From Paraburkholderia kururiensis JCM 10599 = LMG 19447 (GTDB taxonomy: Bacteria > Pseudomonadota > Gammaproteobacteria > Burkholderiales > Burkholderiaceae): a DNA stretch of 64,000 bases. A program made the position numbers and the translations under genes. Shown one piece after another: positions 8,876 through 18,197 of this stretch. Below the pieces are notes generated by a model. That model was not told the DNA's origin, made no database searches, and saw nothing but the letters and a program-made list of their open reading frames with translations. Each line of letters starts with the position of its first letter. Position 1 is the first letter of the stretch. The stretch lies in NCBI RefSeq assembly GCF_003986935.1, contig NZ_RJZE01000002.1, positions 248,001-312,000 of the forward strand, read 5' to 3'.

Positions 8876-9040
8876 GTTCGCGTCTCCTCGGAATGGATCG
8901 CACGGCCCGGGGCACGCGGCCCGGGCCGTGCGCGTCGCCCATCGCGTCGCCCATGTTACGCCCCGCTGCGAAAACCCACGCGGCCGGTGTACACGGCAAG
9001 TCCGCAGCCAATACGACGTGCGAAACACATAGAGAGAAGC

Positions 9041-9068
9041 AAAAAAAAGAGCCGCCTCGCGGCGGCTC
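9041..9068 (-). terminator. Intrinsic terminator of the 62-residue gene
   Basis: GAGCCGCC (9049-9056) and GGCGGCTC (9061-9068) form an 8-bp stem with a TCGC loop. On the minus strand it is followed by eight T. It lies about 57 bases after the stop at 9125. Confidence 0.85.
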
Positions 9069-9124
9069 ACAGGGTATCGGTGAAACGACATGGGCAGCCG
9101 CTCCACCGTGGGAAGACGATGCAC

Positions 9125-9313
9125 TCAGGCGTGGCAGTGCTCCGCGCCGAACAGTTCGCGCGAGCGTTGCAGCGCGGCGCGGGCGCCCTGGGTCGCAACC
9201 ATGAAGCCGACCTGGCTCAGGTTGAAATCGGTCGAGACCATCATCTGCATGAGGCTCACCATCGGCAATACGACGGCCGGCTGGTAAAGCTGTCTTTCGA
9301 TGAAGTCCCGCAT
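9125..9313 (-). CDS. Small hypothetical protein, 62 residues
   Basis: No family recognised. The protein MRDFIERQLYQPAVV... is Met-rich in the middle (LMQMM) and looks largely helical; it ends in GAEHCHA with a Cys flanked by two His. It is supported as a real gene by GGGAG six bases before the ATG, a TACAAT promoter element about 70 bases upstream, and an intrinsic terminator just after the stop, so it forms a complete single-gene unit. It has no cleavable signal peptide. Function unknown. Confidence 0.7.
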   Translation of the reverse strand: MRDFIERQLYQPAVVLPMVSLMQMMVSTDFNLSQVGFMVATQGARAALQRSRELFGAEHCHA

Positions 9314-9380
9314 GATCTGCTCCCGGTGCACTGCACTGCGCGGCGCCCGCCCAGGGCAGATACCGCTTTTCGATGGAAGC

Positions 9381-9408
9381 ATTGTAGGGACGCGCAGACT
9401 GCGGATAA
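9381..9408 (-). promoter_or_regulatory. Promoter of the 62-residue gene
   Basis: On the minus strand TACAAT (9386-9381) is preceded after 16 bases by TTATCC. The start point would give a leader of about 60 nt before the ATG at 9313. The rest of the 9314-9634 interval shows no gene, only GC-rich sequence with a repeated GCAGGCCGAGCCG. Confidence 0.5.
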
Positions 9409-9634
9409 ATCGGCCAGCCGCGAAGTCACTTGTCGCGAAAAGCAAACAATCGGGGAGAGGGAGGAACCGCGAGGGGGGCCTGGCCGCGACAGCCCGGAAG
9501 TTGGGAGGACCGGCCCACGAAGAGCTTTTCGCAACAGGCTGGGTCGCGTCAAGCAAGCTGCAGCAGGCCGAGCCGGGACCCGGATGGCCCGCGGCAGGCC
9601 GAGCCGTGACAAGCCCCCACGCCCGACCCGCGCC

Positions 9635-10255
9635 TTACTCCAGTGGCGCCCCAACAAACTCCGGCAGCGCTTCCGCGCGCGCCGAAAACGCCGCGAGCGC
9701 AGGATAGCGCCCCGCGTCCACGGCGCCCGGCAGGATGAACTGCGTGAACCGCCACGCCACGGCCACCGTGATGTCGGGCTGCATCAGCCGGTCGCCGGCG
9801 AGCCACGCGCCGTTGCCGCAAGCCGCCACGAGCGGTTCGAGCACGTCGTACGCGGCGTGCATCTGCTTCTGCACGCGCTCCACCCACGGTTCGTGCTGGC
9901 GTTCTGCAGGACGCAGGTTGCGCTCGTAGACGATCTGGATCGTCTTTTCCATCGCGGCGAGCGCGAAGCCGATCACGCGCAGCGCGGCGAGCCGCGCCTG
10001 CGGGTCCTCGGGCATGAGCCGGCGCGCAGCGGGCACCTTGTGATCGAGGTGGTCAAGGATCAGGCTCGAATCGATCAGCAGCGTGCCGTCGTCCTCGACG
10101 AGCGTCGGCGCCTTCACGACGGGATTGACGCGCGCGAACTCGTCGAAGTGCCTGAACACCGAGACGCTGCGATGCTCGAACGGTATGCCGAGCACGGCGA
10201 GCGAAACGGCGACGCGGCGCACGTAGGGAGAATCCATCATGCCGATCAGTTGCAT
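9635..10255 (-). CDS. Glutathione S-transferase family protein
   Basis: 206 residues with the GST two-domain plan: thioredoxin-like N-terminus (MQLIGMMDSPYVRRVAVSLA, typical start with a Ser/Tyr near residue 9-11; Pro of the VKAPTLVEDDG loop; IDSSLILDHLD for glutathione binding) and an all-helical C-terminal half with WLAGDRLMQPDITVAV. ATG 10255 fits the fold; an in-frame upstream start would add an Arg-rich stretch. GAGG precedes it by six bases. It is followed at some distance by the small gene on the same strand and lies downstream of the ABC exporter gene. Substrate unknown. Confidence 0.88.
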   Translation of the reverse strand: MQLIGMMDSPYVRRVAVSLAVLGIPFEHRSVSVFRHFDEFARVNPVVKAPTLVEDDGTLLIDSSLILDHLDHKVPAARRLMPEDPQARLAALRVIGFALAAMEKTIQIVYERNLRPAERQHEPWVERVQKQMHAAYDVLEPLVAACGNGAWLAGDRLMQPDITVAVAWRFTQFILPGAVDAGRYPALAAFSARAEALPEFVGAPLE

Positions 10256-10410
10256 TCCGAGCCTCGCTTGTTGGGAGTTTGAGCGCCGTGGGTTTAAACG
10301 TCGGTTGGGTGGCACGGCGGAGGTGTATTAGACCGCACCGCCATGACAACGCGCAACGGCACGGCAGCGCGCCGCCCATACCGGCGTTCCCTACGCCGCC
10401 GGCGCCCCGC

Positions 10411-12267
<1,857 letters not shown>

Positions 12268-12479
12268 ATGGGTATGCCGAGGCGCGCGGCGCCCCGGTCC
12301 AATCGAGTCAACGGAAGATCGAAAGGCACGGCGAACACGATGCGGGCGCGATGCAGGTGCAATTGACCCACATCGGCCTACGCGTCAGCCATGCTGAATT
12401 GCGGAAAATCTTCGGAAAATGCGCGGCCGCTTTCCTGACCTTCTGGAACTTCAGGAGCGGGCCGGGCGAGCGCCGCGAC

Positions 12480-12560
12480 CTATCGTCGTGGTCGGACTGC
12501 CGTGCCCATGAAAAGGACGGCTGCGAGCGTTGTGTTCATCATCTGACGCCTCCTTTTCAT
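12480..12560 (-). CDS. Candidate micro-ORF, 26 (or 20) residues
   Basis: Reads MKRRRQMMNTTLAAVLFMG plus seven further residues: a basic start, a short hydrophobic stretch and a basic end, like a small membrane peptide. From the inner ATG (12542) it has a perfect AAGGAGG (12555-12549) six bases upstream. A promoter of good quality lies just ahead. The Shine-Dalgarno site and the outer ATG (12560) are in one arm of an 11-bp hairpin whose other arm is inside the ORF. The ABC exporter gene begins about 210 bases further on. It may be a leader peptide or an independent small protein; no homologue is known to me. Confidence 0.4.
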   Translation of the reverse strand: MKRRRQMMNTTLAAVLFMGTAVRPRR

Positions 12561-12561
12561 G
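12507..12561 (-). promoter_or_regulatory. RNA hairpin that hides the micro-ORF Shine-Dalgarno site
   Basis: CATGAAAAGGA (12507-12517 on the plus strand) and its exact reverse complement (12551-12561) are 33 bases apart. In the minus-strand RNA the upstream arm contains most of the AAGGAGG ribosome-binding site, so the structure would block initiation until opened. Confidence 0.6.
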
Positions 12562-12590
12562 AAGTTGGGGGAACTGCGGGAAGAACGCGA

Positions 12591-12620
12591 AGTGTAGCAG
12601 CGGCTGTTGAAACGAGACAA
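12591..12620 (-). promoter_or_regulatory. Promoter ahead of the micro-ORF
   Basis: On the minus strand TTGTCT (12620-12615), an 18-base spacer and TACACT (12596-12591). The predicted start at about 12584 is roughly 23 bases before the hairpin. The remainder of 12268-12790 shows no gene; 12657-12710 is a GCGCGGGTTC-like direct repeat. Confidence 0.5.
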
Positions 12621-12790
12621 GGCAGCACTACGGCAAGTGCGGTTATTCGGCCACGGGTTCGCGCGGGTTCACGCGGGTTCACGCGGGTGCGCACAGGTGC
12701 GCGCAGGTACATACCCCGCACGTGAGTAAAGCGAACCGCGAGCGAGTCTGGATCGCCTGCGGTCGAACTGCGGCCCAACCGCGAGCGAAA

Positions 12791-13588
12791 CTAGGCCGAC
12801 GGCAGATCGCGCACGTCCGCGATGGGCGCCGAGCCGAACGCGTCGCTCAGCGCGTAGTCGATCAGCTTCGCTGCCGCCGCATCCGGTGTAGAGAGAGCGC
12901 CGCTCGCCTTCAGTTGCTCGAAGCGCTCGATCATCGGAAAGCGCTCGGCGCTGCTTGCGCGGATGGTGGCCTGCATGCCGGTGTCCACCACGCCGGGCGC
13001 GAGGCTGCAAATGCGCAGCGCAGCGTTGGCGTCCTGCGCGACGGCGCGCGCATGGTGGTCAAGCGCGGCCTTGGTCGCGCAGTACACGCTCCAGCCCGCG
13101 TAGGCATTGCGCGCCGCGCCGCTCGACACGTGCACGATGCGGCAAGCCATCGCGCCGCCCGTGCTCGACGCAATCGACGCAAGTGCGCTCGACAGCATCA
13201 ACGGCGCCGCCACGTTCAGGCTCACCGCGCGCGCCACCGCTGCCACGTCCTGCGTATCGAGCGGCCCGATCGGCTCCACGACGCCCGCATTGTTGAAGAG
13301 CAGCACGAGGTCCGCGCCTTCGACGAAGCGCGCGAGCGCGTCGCCGGACAGCCACGCCTCGAGGCGCGCCGTGTCGGAAAGATCCAGCTCCGTTTCGACG
13401 AAGCGGCCGCCTGCCGGCTCGCTCGCGAGCTTGCCCGCAAGCGGATGACGGCTGCGCGACACGCCGAGCACGTCGATGTTCCGCTGCAACAGCTGCGTCG
13501 TGAGCGCGGAGCCAAGCCCGCGCGTGTGGCCGGTCACGATGGCGCGCACGGGTCCCACGGCCGGGACGCCCGAAGAGAGGTTCGTCAT
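12791..13588 (-). CDS. Short-chain dehydrogenase/reductase (SDR)
   Basis: 265 residues of the classical SDR fold. The cofactor glycine motif is TGHTRGLG near residues 19-26, the stabilising motif is NNAG, and the catalytic set is Ser in HVSSGA with Tyr-x-x-x-Lys in YCATK. Together with the LGSALTTQLL helix it resembles the sepiapterin-reductase-like SDRs, but the substrate is not known. No Shine-Dalgarno site precedes the ATG at 13588. It is divergent from the TPR gene with a 260-base gap and does not seem part of an operon. Confidence 0.88.
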   Translation of the reverse strand: MTNLSSGVPAVGPVRAIVTGHTRGLGSALTTQLLQRNIDVLGVSRSRHPLAGKLASEPAGGRFVETELDLSDTARLEAWLSGDALARFVEGADLVLLFNNAGVVEPIGPLDTQDVAAVARAVSLNVAAPLMLSSALASIASSTGGAMACRIVHVSSGAARNAYAGWSVYCATKAALDHHARAVAQDANAALRICSLAPGVVDTGMQATIRASSAERFPMIERFEQLKASGALSTPDAAAAKLIDYALSDAFGSAPIADVRDLPSA

Positions 13589-13849
13589 GTCGATTCGAGT
13601 CGCAAAGAGGAATGGGGGCTATTCTGCCACGCAGCAAATAAAGGTGCAGAAGCGGGTGCAGAACGGCTACAGCGCGCCTGCCGACAGCGCCCCGAACCAT
13701 TTCGGCGATAATCGCAGCCGTTCCCGCGCCCGCTATCGTGTGTCCTGCGTCGCGCTCTGTCCCCATCGGCCGCGCGATGCAGCCACCCGTCGAGCCACTC
13801 ACGTAGCAATCCAGGTCCCACCGCCTTCCGCAACCGTCCGCCCTCGCCC

Positions 13850-15631
13850 ATGAGCAAGACCGCCCGTCCGCCACGCCAGATCGATACCCTGCTGCACGAA
13901 GCCGTGGCCCTGCAACAGAACGGCGCCCACGCGGAAGCCGAGGAACTGTATCGCGACATCCTCGCGCAGCGCCCGAAGCACTTCGACGCCATGCAGTTGC
14001 TGGGCGCGCTGCTGCTCCAGTCCGGGCGTCTGGACGAAGGCATCGCGCTGCTGAAAAAGGCGGTCTCCATCAACGGCATGCAGGCGCCGCTTCATTCGAA
14101 TCTCGCCTACGCGTACAACGTCCAGCGGCGCTTCAGCGAAGGGCTCGCGAGCGCCAATCGCGCGCTCGCCTTGCAGCCCGATTTCGTCGATGCGCTGAAC
14201 AACCGCGGCAACGCGCTCGCCGGGCTCGATCGCCCCGCCGAGGCGCTTGCGAGCTTCGAGCGCGCGCTCGCGTTGCAGCCCGGCTTTGCACAGGCCTGGA
14301 ACAACCGCGCCTGCGTGCTGCGCGATCTGGCCCGTCCCGCGGATGCCCTCGCCAGCTGCGATCAGGCCATCGCGTTGCAGCCCGCCTACGCCGACGCCTG
14401 GAGCAACCGGGCCAATGCACTGAGCGATCTGAACCGGCCCGACGAAGCGCAGTCCTGCTACCTGCGCGCGCTCGAACTCTCGCCCGCCTTCGCAGACGCC
14501 TGGAACAACCTGGGCCTCACGCTCGTTGACCTCAAGCGCCACGACGAGGCGCTGCAGTCGTACGAACGCGCGCTCGCGATCAACCCGAATTTCGCGGAGG
14601 CGCACTGGAACCGCGCGCTGTGCCTGCTGCAAATGGGCCGCTTCGACGAAGGCTGGCGCGAATACGAGTGGCGCTGGCAGCGTCACCGTATCCAGGCCTC
14701 GCAGCGCCACTTCGACGCGCCGCTCTGGCTTGGCCAGTTCCCGCTGCAAGGCAAGACGATTCTGCTGCACGCCGAACAGGGACTCGGCGATACGCTGCAG
14801 TTTTGCCGCTACGCGTCGCTGGCAGCGGCGGCCGGCGCGCAGGTGGTCTTCGAAGTGCCGGCGGAACTGAAGCGGTTGCTCGCCGGGCTCGAGGGCGTGA
14901 CGCAATGGGTGGACGAAGGCGAGCCCGAAGATCAACCGCTGCCGCCCATCGACTGCCACGCGCCGCTGTTGAGCCTGCCGCTCGCGTTCGGCACGAATCT
15001 CGCGAGTATTCCGGCGCCTACGCCATACCTGCATGCCGATGAGCAAGACGCGCAACGTTGGGCCGAGCGGCTCAAGAGCCACGACGGCGGCAACGACGCA
15101 CACCACCACGCCCGCCCGCTGAAAGTGGGCCTCGTATGGGCAGGCGGCCACCGCGCGCACGTCGCCGAACTCAGAAAAACCGACGCACGCCGCTCGATTG
15201 CACTCGACCAGTTGAAGCCGCTCTTCGACGTACCCGGCGTGCAGTTCTACAGTCTGCAAAAAGGCCCGCCCGCGCAACAGCTGACCGCTGCGCCGGACCT
15301 CGCCGCACGCATCGTCGATTACACGAACGAACTCGCCGACTTCGCGGATACCGCCGCGCTGGTCGACAACCTCGATCTCGTGATTACGGTGGACACGGCC
15401 GTGGCCCACCTGGCCGGTGCGATGGGCAAACCGGTGTGGATCATGAACCGCTTCGACACCTGCTGGCGCTGGCTGCTCGAACGCAACGACAGCCCCTGGT
15501 ACGCGAGCGCGCGGCTCTTCCGGCAACCGGCGCTCGGCGACTGGGCCAGCGTGATCGCGGCGGTGCGTGAAGCGCTCGTGGAGCGGGCATCGAACCCGGA
15601 CGTAGCCACGCCGCCTGATTCCGCAAGGTAA
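13850..15631 (+). CDS. TPR-repeat protein with glycosyltransferase-like C-terminal domain
   Basis: 593 residues. The first 260 or so are six or seven tetratricopeptide repeats (recurrent ALALQPDFVDALNNRGNAL-like units), a protein-binding scaffold. The C-terminal half resembles the GT9/GT41-like domain found fused to TPRs in beta-proteobacteria, with KVGLVWAGG and DLVITVDTAVAHLAGAMGKP (acidic residue and His in the nucleotide-sugar pocket). Such proteins are proposed to glycosylate proteins or cell-surface material; no acceptor is evident. No signal peptide. ATG 13850 has no clear ribosome site. It is transcribed alone. Confidence 0.85.
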   Translation: MSKTARPPRQIDTLLHEAVALQQNGAHAEAEELYRDILAQRPKHFDAMQLLGALLLQSGRLDEGIALLKKAVSINGMQAPLHSNLAYAYNVQRRFSEGLASANRALALQPDFVDALNNRGNALAGLDRPAEALASFERALALQPGFAQAWNNRACVLRDLARPADALASCDQAIALQPAYADAWSNRANALSDLNRPDEAQSCYLRALELSPAFADAWNNLGLTLVDLKRHDEALQSYERALAINPNFAEAHWNRALCLLQMGRFDEGWREYEWRWQRHRIQASQRHFDAPLWLGQFPLQGKTILLHAEQGLGDTLQFCRYASLAAAAGAQVVFEVPAELKRLLAGLEGVTQWVDEGEPEDQPLPPIDCHAPLLSLPLAFGTNLASIPAPTPYLHADEQDAQRWAERLKSHDGGNDAHHHARPLKVGLVWAGGHRAHVAELRKTDARRSIALDQLKPLFDVPGVQFYSLQKGPPAQQLTAAPDLAARIVDYTNELADFADTAALVDNLDLVITVDTAVAHLAGAMGKPVWIMNRFDTCWRWLLERNDSPWYASARLFRQPALGDWASVIAAVREALVERASNPDVATPPDSAR

Positions 15632-16144
15632 CGGGCAACAGAACAGGCGACGCGAGCGGCAACGTCGACGCGAGCCACGGTCGCTCCACATTCTCGCGCG
15701 GCGATGAATGGCGCACACAGGTCGCCTGCTTGTGTCTGCTTATACCGGCTTACGCTCGCTTGCGCGCGCTGCGCCCTCCCTCGCGGACCTTCGCCAGACT
15801 GACCGCCGGCCTGGCCACGCCGCTCTCCATCGCCTGAAGCGGCGCGCCGTTTCTCCGCCACTTCGGCCGACGCCCCGCTGGCCTCTCTTGCGTATCCGCA
15901 CACACGAAGCCGTCGTTGCGGAACGGCGCACCTTCAGCAACGAAAAAGTGGACCGACAAATCAGGTAGGGCCTTGGGTCTCGCCTGGGGTCACGCCTGGG
16001 ATCTCGCCTGGGGTCTCGCCTCGAGCGAGTCCTTTCCCGACGCCTGCTTCGCAAGCGCCGACGAGCACGTGAAGCCCAGTCCGGAAGACGACGCCGCGAA
16101 CGACATCTAGCAGGAGAGACGCACATGCGTGCGACCAACGAGAC
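15632..16144. other. Gene-poor interval with a 12-mer repeat
   Basis: No firm gene. A minus-strand ORF of 69 codons from a TTG at 15959 and a plus-strand ORF of 64 codons ending at 16110 both cross or flank the repeat, and neither has a convincing ribosome site. At the right end CAGGAG (16111-16116) precedes an 8-codon ORF (16125-16148) whose TGA overlaps the ATG of the next gene. Confidence 0.5.
15975..16022. repeat. 12-mer tandem repeat, four copies
   Basis: Four consecutive copies of GGGTCTCGCCTG with single changes (GGGTCACGCCTG, GGATCTCGCCTG, and a last base C). In the plus frame it would read GLAWGHAWDLAWGLA. Confidence 0.9.
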
Positions 16145-16639
16145 ATGAAGACAGGCACGCAGCACGCGCCGCATGGCGGCACCGCCGACTGGAAGTCGGC
16201 ACAGATGGCCCGGTTCCGCACGCTTGCGGATTCGCTTCGCACGATGATCGCCGCGATCGAAACGAAGCACGATGAAATCGCGTCGCTGCGCAGGGCCGTG
16301 TGCGAATCGGCACGCGCCGCTGCGAGAAGGCAGCCGCAGATGACGGACGTCGCCGAATTGATCGAAACGACGTTCGTGCTGACGTCGCCGTGCCATCTGG
16401 GAACCGCGCGGTGCGTGGCGGCCGATATGCAGCGCGTGCTCGAACGCGCCATTGCCTGCCTGCGGGAACTGCCCGATGCAGAGGCGGCAAGCGGACCGCC
16501 CGGCAAAACGCTTGGCACAACGATGGAAGAACTGCTCGGCAACGTCGGGAAGACCGGGCGCTCGCTATCGCAACTGCTCGCCAACGCGGAGCGGGAAATT
16601 CAGACACTGCAGGCGGCGTTCATTGAATTTTCAGTTTGA
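16145..16639 (+). CDS. Hypothetical protein, 164 residues
   Basis: Not recognised. The protein is mostly alpha-helical by composition, with heptad-like stretches at about 20-65 and 145-160, so a short coiled coil is likely, and it has Cys at several positions (CESARAA, SPCHLGTARC). No signal peptide or membrane segment. The ATG overlaps the TGA of an 8-codon ORF that carries the only good Shine-Dalgarno site (CAGGAG at 16111-16116), so translation would be coupled. A competing ORF on the other strand over the same bases looks less protein-like. It is convergent with the MerR-GAF gene. Confidence 0.45.
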   Translation: MKTGTQHAPHGGTADWKSAQMARFRTLADSLRTMIAAIETKHDEIASLRRAVCESARAAARRQPQMTDVAELIETTFVLTSPCHLGTARCVAADMQRVLERAIACLRELPDAEAASGPPGKTLGTTMEELLGNVGKTGRSLSQLLANAEREIQTLQAAFIEFSV

Positions 16640-16748
16640 TGGCCGGACGGAAAGCGTGAAGCAGGCGAGCCAACCCGACCGTTGCGCAGCACGGTGCAAC
16701 ACGTCGACCTGCGTCACGGCCGCCCCCCGTCTGATTCGCGCGGCGGCC

Positions 16749-17834
16749 TCAGTCCCTGCCCGACCAGCGGATCTGACGCGTGCGCGTGCGCAGATTGATG
16801 CGGTCCGACAGGAGCGACGCAAGAATCTGCAACGTCTGCAGCCGGGACGGCTCGGGTACCCGCGGCTTGCGGTCGATCACACAGAGCGCGCCCAGCGCAT
16901 AGCCCTCGTAATCGTAGAGCGGCGCACCCGCGTAAAACCGGATGGTGGGTTCCGCCGTGACGAGCGGATTGGACTTGAAGCGGCTGTCGGCGGTCGCGTC
17001 CTCGACCACAAATACGTCCTTTTGCAGGATCGTGTAGTTGCAGAACGCCCAGGCCCGCGGCGTTTCGGGCACCGTCAGTCCGTAGCGCGCCTTGAACCAC
17101 TGCCGGTCGGGTGTCAGCAGCGTAACGAGGCAGATGGGCACGTCGAACAGGCCGGCGGTCATTCTTGCTATGGCGTCGAAGTCGGGCTCGTCCGCCGTAT
17201 CCACGAGCAGCGTGCGGGCAACGGCGTGCAAGCGGGCAGTCTCGTCGGGCGGCACAGGATAAAGAGGCTGCACGTCAGCCGGCTTGTTCTGAGCGGCCAG
17301 GAACAATCCCTCCGTCAGGACTTCCGGCTCGAAGTCCGTTGCCAGCACCTGGATACGCCGCTCGGCACCCAGATCGATGCGCACCTGCTCGGCCGATGCC
17401 TCGGAGACGACCGCGATGCGACTGTGCGCGAGCAGTTGCGACGTGACGAGGCGCCGCACGAGACCAAGCCGCTCCCAGTCGGAGCGGCCCAGTTCCACGA
17501 CGATCAGCGCCGGCGTGAGACGCCCGGCCGCCACCAGGCCGGAGAGCGCGTCGTGCTCGGTCGTGACGCTCACGCCCGGCAAGGATGCCAGCGCGGCGCG
17601 GCACTTGCGCGCCAGCTCGTCGCTGCCGATCACGAGCACGGGAACCGACGTGGACGATTCGCGCGCGACCAGACGTTCGCGCAGCGCGAGCACGTCCTCC
17701 CGACGCACGCGCCGATGACCGCCCGGCGTCTTCCACGACGCCACGATCCCCTGCTCTATCCACGTCTGCACCGTGCGGATGGAAACGCCCAGCAGACGCG
17801 CAGCCGCACTCGTGGTCAGGATCGATTCGTTCAT
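16749..17834 (-). CDS. MerR/excisionase-type HTH, degenerate receiver and GAF fusion protein
   Basis: 361 residues in three parts. Residues 5-55 are an excisionase/MerR-type winged helix (TTSAAARLLGVSIRTVQTWIEQG...TPGGHRR). Residues 65-185 have the alternating pattern of a response-regulator receiver, but the acceptor position is Glu114 in VVELGRSDW and the acidic pair is missing, so it is unlikely to be phosphorylated. Residues 200-350 are a GAF domain (QWFKARYGL, FCNYTIL, IRFYAGAPL, GALCVIDRKPR), very like the one in the hybrid kinase at 30909-32675. AAGGAG precedes the ATG by 10 bases. Probably a one-component regulator; ligand unknown. The divergent AT-rich region holds GCAAATTTGAAAGTTTGC, a possible own operator. 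Confidence 0.85.
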   Translation of the reverse strand: MNESILTTSAAARLLGVSIRTVQTWIEQGIVASWKTPGGHRRVRREDVLALRERLVARESSTSVPVLVIGSDELARKCRAALASLPGVSVTTEHDALSGLVAAGRLTPALIVVELGRSDWERLGLVRRLVTSQLLAHSRIAVVSEASAEQVRIDLGAERRIQVLATDFEPEVLTEGLFLAAQNKPADVQPLYPVPPDETARLHAVARTLLVDTADEPDFDAIARMTAGLFDVPICLVTLLTPDRQWFKARYGLTVPETPRAWAFCNYTILQKDVFVVEDATADSRFKSNPLVTAEPTIRFYAGAPLYDYEGYALGALCVIDRKPRVPEPSRLQTLQILASLLSDRINLRTRTRQIRWSGRD

Positions 17835-17918
17835 GAGCGCGCAGCTCCTTGATTCGTGTGGCCGTAATAATACTGAATCAATGAGAAACGAAACAGAAAA
17901 ACAACAAATTCGGCAAAT

Positions 17919-17948
17919 TTGAAAGTTTGCAAAAATCTTTCATGTTAT
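17919..17948 (+). promoter_or_regulatory. Promoter of the candidate small RNA
   Basis: TTGAAA (17919-17924), 18-base spacer, TGTTAT (17943-17948), in a stretch that is far more AT-rich than its surroundings. The expected start is about 17955. The inverted repeat GCAAA...TTTGC (17913-17930) overlaps the -35 and could be an operator. Confidence 0.5.
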
Positions 17949-17968
17949 GCTCCACTCCGTTGCACACT

Positions 17969-18000
17969 CCTGCTGACACCCCGGTCAGACAGGCTTTTTT
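17969..18000 (+). terminator. First intrinsic terminator of the sRNA
   Basis: CCTGCTGAC (17969-17977) pairs with GTCAG-A-CAGG (17984-17993, one bulged A), loop ACCCCG, followed by C and six T (17995-18000). Confidence 0.7.
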
Positions 18001-18028
18001 GGGCCGGCCTACACGCCGGCCCTTTTTT
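18001..18028 (+). terminator. Second intrinsic terminator
   Basis: GGGCCGGC (18001-18008) pairs perfectly with GCCGGCCC (18015-18022), loop CTACAC, followed by six T. It begins directly after the T-run of the first terminator. Confidence 0.85.
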
Positions 18029-18099
18029 ATGGGATCATTTTCGCGCTCATCCCAACGCCACTGCGCAGGTAAAAAATGGAAAAAATTAAAGTAACGACC

Positions 18100-18129
18100 A
18101 CCACGGTCGATACTTAGTCATACCGTGGT
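18100..18129 (+). promoter_or_regulatory. Inverted repeat upstream of the EAL-HDOD gene
   Basis: ACCACGGT (18100-18107) and ACCGTGGT (18122-18129), exact 8-base arms 14 bases apart, about 70 bases before the start codon. Either an operator or a leader hairpin. Confidence 0.5.
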
Positions 18130-18197
18130 TGCCGCGTCGTCCCAAGCGCCGCCCCCGTCAAGCAATACGAACGCCGACAGGCGCAAAGGAGCCGTGT

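Larger units (their letters stand above)
17955..18028 (+). ncRNA. Candidate small RNA with two stacked intrinsic terminators
   Basis: No protein gene precedes these terminators on the plus strand, since the neighbour on the left is transcribed away. The predicted transcript is 46 nt (to the first terminator) or 74 nt (to the second). It contains two CACTCC-like segments (17953-17958 and 17965-17970) and a CCCC loop, all complementary to Shine-Dalgarno sequences, as in antisense-type regulators. It could instead be an attenuated leader of the EAL-HDOD gene that starts at 18198. Extent and start are predicted only. Confidence 0.45.

Noticed and set aside
7508-10282. Very long plus-strand ORF (over 900 codons) opposite the flavin oxidoreductase and GST genes
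   Set aside because: Antisense shadow of high-GC genes: composition is His/Arg-rich without domains, and clear families lie on the other strand.
17835-18197. c-di-GMP riboswitch upstream of the EAL-HDOD gene
   Set aside because: No GEMM-type conserved core; only terminator hairpins and a simple inverted repeat are visible.
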